Origin: Thermoleophilia bacterium
GTDB lineage: Bacteria; Actinomycetota; Thermoleophilia; Gaiellales; JAICJC01
Direction: 5' to 3'
Length of the DNA: 9,943 nt
Assembly (NCBI GenBank): GCA_025928435.1
Contig: JAICJM010000152.1
Location: 1-9,943 of the forward strand
In this document: positions 1-5,659 of the stretch, piece after piece
Numbering within the stretch: the stretch's first letter is position 1
Layout of the letters: each line of letters begins with the position of its first letter
Notes under the pieces: generated by a model
Told to the model about the DNA's origin: nothing
What the model saw: the letters and a program-made list of their open reading frames with translations, nothing else
The model's database searches: none
Position numbers and translations under genes: made by a program

Positions 1-1
1 G

Positions 2-331
<330 letters not shown>

Positions 332-346
332 ACTCCGCCCCCACCC

Positions 347-428
347 GGGAGGATGTCCGAGTGGCTAAAGGAGACGGGCTGTAAACCCGTTGGCTCTGCC
401 TACGCAGGTTCGAATCCTGCTCCTCCCA
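347..428 (+). tRNA. tRNA-Tyr (anticodon GTA)
   Basis: A complete class II cloverleaf can be folded by hand. The acceptor stem is GGGAGGA (347-353) with TCCTCCC (421-427). The D stem is TCC (356-358) with GGA (370-372). The anticodon stem ACGGG (374-378) pairs with CCCGT (386-390) around the loop CTGTAAA, giving anticodon GTA at 381-383. A 13-base variable arm (391-403) has a GGC/GCC stem, as expected for bacterial tRNA-Tyr. The T arm is GCAGG-TTCGAAT-CCTGC (404-420). The discriminator base is A428. CCA is not encoded (ATG follows the stem), so it must be added by nucleotidyltransferase. Only 15 bases separate it from the sigma factor stop codon, so it is probably transcribed with that gene and cut out of the message. 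Confidence 0.97.
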
Positions 429-431
429 TGC

Positions 432-458
432 GCGCCGGCCGGTGACCCTGATCGGCGC
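432..458. terminator. Possible bidirectional hairpin between converging units
   Basis: GCGCCG (432-437) is matched by its reverse complement CGGCGC (453-458) across a 15-base loop, just after the tRNA and touching the stop codon (458-460) of the leftward TPR gene. The position suits a shared terminator for the two converging units. There is no T tract on either side and the loop is large, so this is a weak call; Rho-dependent termination is equally possible. Confidence 0.3.
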
Positions 459-1489
459 TAGGAGAGCTTCCACCTGATATAGCCCGCCACGACGTGGACC
501 GTCGGGAAGAGATCGAGGCCGGCCAGCGTCTGCGCCTGGTAGCGCCCGGCGTCCTCGGGGAGGAACGGGATCGCGAGCATCCAGCCGACGACGATGACGA
601 TCCCGAAGGTCAGGAACGGGAGCGTGCCGCCCTTGCGGTTGACGGCGGGGACGATGACCTTGACGAGCCGCCAGCCGTCGCCGCGGATCTCCCAGCCCGC
701 AGCGGCGACGAACGGCAGCATGAACGGGATGTGCGGGTTGGTGTTCGCCGCGATCATCGCGCAGGCGAAGACCAGCGGGTAGACGATCAGGGCGATCGCG
801 GACGCGGCTGCGGCGATGTTCGTGTAGGAGAGCTGCTGGTTGGGGTTGATCGCGAGCGCGTCCGTGTAGCCGAGCACGGCGCTGCGGAAGCGCAGGCTGC
901 GACCCTGCGCGAGGGCCAGGTCGTTCCGGATCGCGGCGTCGTCGGGGCGCAGGGCGAGCGCCCGGCGATAGTAGGTCTCGGCCAGACGCGGCCGCCTTCG
1001 GGACAGGGCGGCGGACCCGGCGGCACTCAGGATTCCGGGGTCGTTCGGGGCGAGCTCCAGCGCGCGGGCCATGGCGCGGCCCGCCGCGCGCCAGCTCGTG
1101 ACGGTCTTCGAGAGGGCCTCCCCGAGCACGGCGTGCGTGGACGGGTTGTGCGGGGCGAGCCGGACGGCTTCGCGGGCGGCGGCCACCGCGCGCGGGTAGT
1201 GGCGGCGACGACGCCAGCCGGCGCTCATGATCCGGAATGCCCACTCGTTGCCCGGGTCGTTCCGGGCGGCGACCGTCGCGGCCTCGATCGCCTCGTCCCA
1301 GTTCCGCAGGCGGAGGTGCGCCCACGCGCGCAGTGTCCACAGCTGCGCGTTCTCGGGATCGCCGGCGATGGCGTCCGCGAGCACCTCGAGCGCCTCCTGC
1401 GGCCTGCCCAGGTCGTCGGCCAGGAGCCGCGCCCGGCGGATGGCCTCCTCGCTCGTCCGAGCCGCGTTCCCGATCAGATCACCAGACAC
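458..1489 (-). CDS. TPR-repeat protein with hydrophobic C-terminal domain
   Basis: A 343-residue protein of unknown specific function. Residues about 14-217 form roughly six tetratricopeptide repeats, seen as recurring units such as AWAHLRLRNWDEAIEAATVA and the closing pattern ALELAPNDP / ALALRPDD / ALAINPNQ. TPR arrays mediate protein-protein contacts. From about residue 225 the character changes: hydrophobic stretches at about 225-247, 253-266 and 291-310 look like two or three membrane segments, so the repeats probably sit on the cytoplasmic side of a membrane anchor. There is no signal peptide. The start is a GTG at 1489 with no clear Shine-Dalgarno sequence; it is chosen because it opens the frame just before the first repeat. 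It lies 87 bases downstream of the methyltransferase on the same strand, so shared transcription is possible but not evident. I do not recognise a named family for the full architecture. Confidence 0.82.
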   Translation of the reverse strand: MSGDLIGNAARTSEEAIRRARLLADDLGRPQEALEVLADAIAGDPENAQLWTLRAWAHLRLRNWDEAIEAATVAARNDPGNEWAFRIMSAGWRRRRHYPRAVAAAREAVRLAPHNPSTHAVLGEALSKTVTSWRAAGRAMARALELAPNDPGILSAAGSAALSRRRPRLAETYYRRALALRPDDAAIRNDLALAQGRSLRFRSAVLGYTDALAINPNQQLSYTNIAAAASAIALIVYPLVFACAMIAANTNPHIPFMLPFVAAAGWEIRGDGWRLVKVIVPAVNRKGGTLPFLTFGIVIVVGWMLAIPFLPEDAGRYQAQTLAGLDLFPTVHVVAGYIRWKLS

Positions 1490-1576
1490 GTCGCTTCGTA
1501 CCGTCTATCGGCACGATCGGCCCGTGTCTGCACCCATCGGACCGTCGGGCCGAGCCTGGATCGACCCGCCGAGGGT

Positions 1577-2158
1577 CTAGCCCCGCACGACGAGCCGCAC
1601 GCCGGCCCCGATCGGGACGAGCATGGTGGTGACCGCCGGCTCGGTCTCGATCAGCGCGGTCACATCCTCCACCTCGGCGGCGTGGGACACCACGTTGTCG
1701 ATCGCGAGCACGCCGCCGCCGGGCCGCAGCGTCCGGAGGAGATCGGGCCAGTAGCCGGCGTAGGCGGGGCGCTCGGCGTCGAGGAAGACGAGATCCCACG
1801 CACCGTCGGCGGACGCACGCAGCGTCTCGCCGGCGTCGCCGGTGACGAGCTCGGCCGCCAGGCCGGCGCGCTCCAGGGTCGCGCGCGCCATCGCCGTCCG
1901 GGCCGGCTCGATCTCGACGCTCGTGACCACCCCACCGGTGTTCTCGGCCGCGTCGGCGAGCCAGAGCGTCGAGTAGCCGTTCGACGTGCCGAGCTCGAGC
2001 ACCCGCCGCGCGCCGGTGGCCCGCACGAGGACGCCGAGCAGCTCGGCCGTCTCGGGCTCGACGTTGCGGAACCGGGCCAGGCGATCGGACTGGGCGGCGT
2101 CGTGGGCGCGCGCGGCCGCGAGCACGTTTGCGGCGACGGCGCGGCGGGCGGCGTTCAT
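1577..2158 (-). CDS. SAM-dependent O-methyltransferase (COMT/class 3-like)
   Basis: A 193-residue class I methyltransferase that should transfer a methyl group from S-adenosylmethionine to a small hydroxylated acceptor in the cytoplasm; the substrate is not predictable. The SAM-binding motif I is VLELGTSNGYSTLWLA (residues 53-68), followed by the ribose-binding acid in VEIEP (81-85), GDA (107-109), FLDAER (125-130) and IDNVV (153-157). The Asp residues of FLDAER and IDN match metal-ligand positions in cation-dependent catechol-type O-methyltransferases. The length is slightly below the usual 210-220 residues, with a short N-terminal helical region. The ATG at 2158 overlaps the stop of the upstream dehydrogenase in an ATGA junction and has no Shine-Dalgarno sequence of its own, so translation is probably coupled. 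The frame is open further upstream, but that part antisenses nothing sensible and overlaps the dehydrogenase, so the ATG is preferred. Confidence 0.88.
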   Translation of the reverse strand: MNAARRAVAANVLAAARAHDAAQSDRLARFRNVEPETAELLGVLVRATGARRVLELGTSNGYSTLWLADAAENTGGVVTSVEIEPARTAMARATLERAGLAAELVTGDAGETLRASADGAWDLVFLDAERPAYAGYWPDLLRTLRPGGGVLAIDNVVSHAAEVEDVTALIETEPAVTTMLVPIGAGVRLVVRG

Positions 2159-3117
2159 GCGGGGTCGACCAGCAGCACGGCCGAGCCGCTGATCCCGCCG
2201 GCGGCCAGCCGCTCGAGCGCCTCGCCGGCCGCCGAGAGCGGGAACTCCTGCACCTGCGCGCGGATCGGGATCTCGGCGGCGAGCCCCAGGAACGCGGTCG
2301 CGTCGGCGCGGGTGAAGTTCGCGACGGAGCGGATGGCCCGCTCCCCCCACAGCAGGTCGTAGTCGAAGGCCGGCATCCCATCGAGGTGGATCGCGTTCAC
2401 GGCCACTGTTGCTCCCGGCGCAAGCGCCGCCAGCGCGGCCACGACCACCGACCCGACGGGCGCGAAGGTGACCGCCGCGTCGAGCGGCCACGGTGCCCGG
2501 TCGCCGTACCCGCCCGCCCAGGCCGCGCCCAGCCGCAGCGCCAGCGCCCGCTCGGTCTCCGAGCGGGTGAAGACCGCCACCTCGCAGCCCCAGCGGAGCG
2601 CCACCTGGATGGCGAGGTGCGCCGACGACCCGAACCCGAAGAGGCCCAGGCGCCCGCCCGCCTCGGCGCCCGCCAGGCGCAGCGACCGGTAGCCGATGAT
2701 GCCCGCGCAGAGCAGCGGCGCCGCCTCGACGTCGGCGAAGCCCGGCGGCAGCGGGAAGACGAAGTCGCGCCGCGCGCGCACCAGCTCGGCGTAGCCGCCG
2801 TCGTCCGTCCAGCCGGTGAACTCCGCGTTCGGGCACAGGTTCTCGAGGCCGCGCCGGCAGGCCGGGCAGGTGCCGTCGGCGCCGTGCAGCCACGCCACGC
2901 CCACTCGCTCCCCCGTGCCGGCGATCCGGCCGGCGACCTGGTGGCCGAGCACGACCGGCCGCCGTCGCAGCGGCAGATCGCCCTGGAAGATCTGCAGGTC
3001 GGTGCGGCAGACACCGCAGGCCCCCACCTCGACGAGCACCTCGCCGGGCCCGGGCTCGGGGTCGGGCACTTCGCGCTCGGCCAGGCGCCCGACCTCCTCC
3101 AGCACGACCGCGCGCAT
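2155..3117 (-). CDS. Zinc-dependent alcohol dehydrogenase, MDR superfamily
   Basis: A 320-residue medium-chain dehydrogenase that should oxidise an alcohol or reduce an aldehyde with NAD(P) in the cytoplasm. Catalytic zinc ligands are C37 (GVCRTD), H59 (LGHQVAG) and C137 (APLLCAGIIGYRS). The nucleotide-binding glycines are in GLFGFGSSAH (158-167). The structural-zinc lobe contains C84, C87 and C95, but the position of the first of the usual four cysteines (spacing C-x2-C-x2-C-x7-C) is D81. GHQ in place of GHE, together with the GYRSLRLAG segment, resembles the actinobacterial zinc-binding alcohol dehydrogenase group (the adh_fam_2 type, from memory). The ATG at 3117 has no Shine-Dalgarno sequence; a TAGTGT element ends 7 bases upstream, which suggests a leaderless message. 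It heads the leftward block and overlaps the methyltransferase by four bases. Confidence 0.92.
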   Translation of the reverse strand: MRAVVLEEVGRLAEREVPDPEPGPGEVLVEVGACGVCRTDLQIFQGDLPLRRRPVVLGHQVAGRIAGTGERVGVAWLHGADGTCPACRRGLENLCPNAEFTGWTDDGGYAELVRARRDFVFPLPPGFADVEAAPLLCAGIIGYRSLRLAGAEAGGRLGLFGFGSSAHLAIQVALRWGCEVAVFTRSETERALALRLGAAWAGGYGDRAPWPLDAAVTFAPVGSVVVAALAALAPGATVAVNAIHLDGMPAFDYDLLWGERAIRSVANFTRADATAFLGLAAEIPIRAQVQEFPLSAAGEALERLAAGGISGSAVLLVDPA

Positions 3118-3137
3118 GGGGTCACACTATCGCCCCG
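3118..3137. promoter_or_regulatory. 20-base divergent control region with overlapping -10-like elements
   Basis: The whole spacer between the divergent starts at 3117 (leftward) and 3138 (rightward) is 20 bases. Read leftward, TAGTGT (3129-3124) keeps the key T-A-n-n-n-T bases and ends 7 bases before the ATG. Read rightward, CACTAT (3125-3130) keeps the A at position 2 and the final AT, and ends 8 bases before the other ATG. Neither gene has a Shine-Dalgarno sequence, so both messages could be leaderless from opposed start points sharing nearly the same bases. No good -35 hexamer is visible on either side. GGGG (3118-3121) and CCCC (3133-3136) form a short flanking inverted repeat. Confidence 0.45.
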
Positions 3138-4277
3138 ATGACGTTCGGGATCCTCACCCTGATCATCGCCTGCGGCCTGGCCGGACCGCTGCTCTCGGGG
3201 GCAAGCCGCCTGGCCGTGCCCGTGGTGGTGGGCGAGATCGCGGCCGGCGTGCTGATCGGACGCACCGGCCTGCGCGAGATCGACACCGGCGACCCGACCA
3301 TCGTGTTCCTCTCCGACGCCGGCTTCGCCATGCTGATGTTCGTGGTCGGAACGCACCTGCCGCTGCGCGACCCGGGCCTGCGGCAAGCGCTGCGGCGGGC
3401 AGCCGTCGCGGCCGCGCTGTCGTTCGCGATCGCCGTCCCCGCCGGCTGGGGGCTGGCGCACGCCACACCGATCAAGCACCCGGCCCTGTTCGTCCTGCTC
3501 CTGGCCGCGTCGAGCTCGGCGGTGGTCATGCCGATCCTGCACGAGCGCGGCCTGGCCGGCGCGGAGCTGCTCCTCGCGACGGCGTGGATCGCGCTCGTCG
3601 ACATCGCCACCATCGTCGCGCTGCCGGTCGCGCTCGAGCCGTCGCGGGCGCTGCGGATCGCCGGCGGCGGCCTCGCCGTGACCGCGGCTGCCGTCGCGGT
3701 GTTCGCGGTCGTCCACGCGCTCCGCGGCAACCGGGCCGTGCGGGCGCTGCGCGAGGACTCCGGGAAGCGCGGCTGGGCGCTCGACCTGCGGCTCTCGCTG
3801 CTCGTGCTGTTCGGGCTCGCGGCGATCGCGACCGAGTTCGGCACGAGCATCCTCATCGCGGGATTCGCCGCCGGGATGATCGTCGCCCTGGCGGGCGAGC
3901 CGCGGCGCCTGACCCAGCAGCTGGTCGGCCTCGCCGAGGGGTTCTTCGTGCCGTTCTTCTTCGTGACGCTGGGCGCACGGCTGAACTTCCGCGCGCTCGC
4001 CTCGTCGCGCTCGGACGTCGTCCTCGCGCTCGTCCTCCTCTGCGCCGTCGTCGCCTGCCATCTGGCGGTCGCCCTCGTCATGCGGATGCCGTGGCCGGCG
4101 GGGCTGCTCGCGTCGGCGCAGCTCGGCCTCCCGGCGGGCGTCGTCTCGCTGGGCCTGACCGCGGGCCTGCTGACGCCCGGCCAGGGCGCGGCCATCGTCG
4201 CCGCCGCCGTCGCGACGCTGGGAGCGTCCAGCGCCGGCGCGGCGCTCCTGGCCCGGCGGCTACCATGTAATACATGA
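3138..4277 (+). CDS. CPA2-family cation:proton antiporter (Kef/Nap type), transport domain only
   Basis: A 379-residue integral membrane protein made almost entirely of hydrophobic segments, consistent with the 12-13 helices of the monovalent cation:proton antiporter-2 family. It should exchange Na+ or K+ for protons across the cytoplasmic membrane. Visible family features are VVGEIAAGVLIGRTGL (30-45), the SDAGFAMLMFVVGTHL helix (59-74), the polar SSSAVVMPIL segment (125-134), and a helix with a single buried acid, WIALVDIATIVALP (150-163, D155), in place of the paired Asp of many Na+/H+ antiporters. FFVPFFFVTLGARLNF is typical of the C-terminal half. There is no RCK/KTN nucleotide-binding tail, so it is the short form of the family. 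The ATG at 3138 has no Shine-Dalgarno sequence. The gene overlaps the next by ATGA. The transported ion cannot be read from the sequence. Confidence 0.9.
   Translation: MTFGILTLIIACGLAGPLLSGASRLAVPVVVGEIAAGVLIGRTGLREIDTGDPTIVFLSDAGFAMLMFVVGTHLPLRDPGLRQALRRAAVAAALSFAIAVPAGWGLAHATPIKHPALFVLLLAASSSAVVMPILHERGLAGAELLLATAWIALVDIATIVALPVALEPSRALRIAGGGLAVTAAAVAVFAVVHALRGNRAVRALREDSGKRGWALDLRLSLLVLFGLAAIATEFGTSILIAGFAAGMIVALAGEPRRLTQQLVGLAEGFFVPFFFVTLGARLNFRALASSRSDVVLALVLLCAVVACHLAVALVMRMPWPAGLLASAQLGLPAGVVSLGLTAGLLTPGQGAAIVAAAVATLGASSAGAALLARRLPCNT
4264..4276. promoter_or_regulatory. Palindrome CATGTA-A-TACATG over a start codon
   Basis: A perfect 6+1+6 inverted repeat, CATGTA-A-TACATG, spans the last codons of the antiporter gene and includes the ATG (4274-4276) of the next gene. 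It is AT-rich in very GC-rich surroundings. The arms are too close to form an RNA hairpin, so a dimeric DNA-binding repressor would be the natural reader. TACCAT (4261-4266), ending 8 bases before the ATG, could also be a -10 element for a separate leaderless transcript. Both roles are inferred. Confidence 0.35.
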
Positions 4278-4702
4278 GCGATCAAGCATCTCCCCGCCCG
4301 TGGTACGCCGACCACGTCGAGCGCTACATCGAGACCGACGGCGAAGACGGTCACGACTGGAACGGCAACCCCACCCTGCTCCTGACCACCCGCGGCCGCC
4401 GCAGCGGCGAGCAGCACACGCTGCCGCTGATCTACGGCCGCGACGGCGACCGCCTGCTCGTGGTCGCCTCCCGGGGCGGCGCGCCGAAGCACCCCGCCTG
4501 GTATCTCAACCTGCTGGCCGACCCCGAGGTCGACGTACAGGTGAAGGCCGAGCGTTTCCACGCCCGCGCCCATCCGGCCGGCCCCGACGAGAAGCCGCGG
4601 CTGTGGCGCACGATGGCGGACATCTTCCCGGGCTACGACGAGTACCAGCGCAACACGACCCGCGAGATCCCCGTCATCGTGCTCGAGCGCACCGGCGGCT
4701 GA
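4274..4702 (+). CDS. Deazaflavin (F420)-dependent nitroreductase-family protein
   Basis: A 142-residue protein of the Ddn/DUF385 split-barrel family, which uses reduced coenzyme F420 to reduce quinones, nitroaromatics or other hydrophobic compounds and is largely actinobacterial. Diagnostic segments are LLLTTRGRRSGEQHTLPLIY (35-54, the cofactor phosphate-binding strand-turn), LLVVASRGGAPKHPAWYLNL (61-80) and LADPEVDVQV (81-90). The length matches the family norm of 130-160 residues. No signal peptide or membrane segment is seen, although some family members associate peripherally with membranes. The ATG overlaps the antiporter stop in an ATGA junction, which implies translational coupling, and it lies inside a 13-bp palindrome. 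No Shine-Dalgarno sequence is visible. The substrate is unknown. It ends 8 bases from the stop of the convergent repeat-protein gene. Confidence 0.93.
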   Translation: MSDQASPRPWYADHVERYIETDGEDGHDWNGNPTLLLTTRGRRSGEQHTLPLIYGRDGDRLLVVASRGGAPKHPAWYLNLLADPEVDVQVKAERFHARAHPAGPDEKPRLWRTMADIFPGYDEYQRNTTREIPVIVLERTGG

Positions 4703-4710
4703 GGCCGAGC

Positions 4711-5537
4711 CTACTTTGCGTTCTCGTCGCAGCCGACGAGCACGTCGTCGGGCGAGGCCCGGCAGCCGTAGTCGGGCCCCGTGCTGGCGTTCTGGAAGTC
4801 CCCTGGCCTCCCGTCCGGCACGAGCTCGAAGGTGTTGAGGTAATCCTCGCCCGTCTCGCCGTAGAGGCGATCCCAGCCGGAGAAGTCCGCCAGGATGTCG
4901 TCGCCGGGGCCGCCCCGGAGGACGTCGTCGCCGCGGCTGCCGTAGACCCTGTCGTCGCCGGCCCCGCCGGACGACCGGTCGGCACCGGGGCCGCTCACGA
5001 TCAGATCGTCTCCGCGCCCGCCCTCGATCCGGTCGGCACCGCCCCGGCCACGGATGAAGTCCGCCCCCCGCCTGCCCTGGAGGACGTCCGCGCGCGGCCC
5101 TCCCAGGAGCCGGTCGCGCCCCCCTCCCCCGTAGAAGGCCACGTGCGCGACCACCGACGCGAGCGTGTCGGCCCCCGCCTCGCCGGCGAACGACGATCGT
5201 CGGCAGGGCGCACCAGGTCCGCGACGACCGCCCGGTCGTTGCCTCGTCCGAGGCCCGCGCGGAATCCGACGACCCCGGCGCCGGCACACGTCGCCTTGTG
5301 CCCGGTGACCCTGGTACATCCGGCGCCAGGCACCAGTGTCGCGGTCAGATCACGCACGATCAGGTCGCCCCCGTGGCGGGCGAGCCGGAGGTCATTTGCC
5401 TCCGTGCCGACGCCCGTGTACACGAGGGCGCGGTTGGCGACGGCGACCTTCGCGCCCGAGGCGGTCGCGGCCTCGAACGCCAGCGCCGCCGTCAGCGCGG
5501 CCACCAAGGACAGGATGGGACGGGTGATTCGCAGCAT
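4711..5537 (-). pseudogene. Secreted RTX-like calcium-binding repeat protein, frameshifted
   Basis: Two overlapping frames together make one protein. The first starts at ATG 5537, behind AGGAGGG at 5550-5544 with 6-base spacing. It encodes a signal peptide (ITRPILSLVAALTAALAFEA, then an ATASGA-type cleavage region) and a short mature part with two Cys, reaching GRGNDRAVVADLV. The continuation lies in the -1 frame, from about FAGEAGADTLAS at 5190 to the TAG at 4711. That part holds about ten glycine/aspartate nonapeptides (5130-4834), such as GGRGDDLIV, GGAGDDRVY and GGPGDDILA, then a tail with two Cys. Such repeats bind Ca2+ in a parallel beta-roll in secreted proteins. One missing base near 5190-5202 would explain the break; a perfect 12-bp palindrome (5191-5202) lies there. 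It could be a true pseudogene, a sequencing error or, less likely, recoding. No secretion partner genes are nearby. Confidence 0.8.
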
Positions 5538-5543
5538 CGCGGG

Positions 5544-5550
5544 CCCTCCT
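5544..5550 (-). promoter_or_regulatory. Strong ribosome binding site of the repeat-protein gene
   Basis: AGGAGGG on the minus strand, six bases before ATG 5537. It decides that start over an in-frame GTG at 5576 and stands out because most starts in this window lack a Shine-Dalgarno sequence. Confidence 0.8.
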
Positions 5551-5613
5551 CGCTCGTGCTCGCGCCCCGGCCGCACGACTCGTGGCGTTCGCTACGATCG
5601 TTGCCTACCGGCG

Positions 5614-5642
5614 ATGCTACTCCCCCGGCGCCCCGGGTTCAA
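5614..5642 (-). promoter_or_regulatory. Sigma-70-type promoter of the repeat-protein gene
   Basis: On the minus strand TTGAAC (5642-5637) and TAGCAT (5619-5614) are separated by exactly 17 bases. Four of six bases match the consensus in each hexamer, including the TTGA of the -35 and the TA...T of the -10. Transcription would start near 5607, giving a leader of about 70 bases before ATG 5537. This is the best-spaced promoter I can see in the window. The spacer also contains a 5-bp GC stem (CCCGG-GGCG-CCGGG), which might help end the upstream transhydrogenase message but has no T tract. Confidence 0.5.
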
Positions 5643-5659
5643 GCGACCGGCGCGGCGGC

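Noticed and set aside
494..2362. A 622-codon open frame on the plus strand
   Set aside because: It is antisense to the TPR and methyltransferase genes, both of which show clear family motifs. Its translation is low-complexity Arg/Gly/Ala/Asp, typical of reverse frames in GC-rich DNA.
2397..4061. A 554-codon minus-strand frame rich in Arg, Glu and Asp
   Set aside because: A shadow across the antiporter and the dehydrogenase start region; charged low-complexity translation and no ribosome binding site.
4703..4710. Terminator between the convergent F420-type and repeat-protein genes
   Set aside because: Only 8 bases separate the stops and I see no stem with a T tract on either strand.
4834..5130. 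The periodic GGNGNNGAC-like pattern as a DNA tandem repeat or CRISPR array
   Set aside because: The periodicity comes from the encoded nonapeptides and the units diverge at the DNA level; there are no identical repeats or spacers.
5001..5210. Programmed -1 frameshift producing the full RTX-like protein
   Set aside because: No slippery heptamer or convincing downstream stimulator was found at the junction; deletion or sequence error is simpler.
3122..5287. A 721-codon open frame on the minus strand
   Set aside because: It runs opposite the well-supported antiporter and F420-type genes and through the wrong frame of the repeat-protein gene. No domain or motif is visible.
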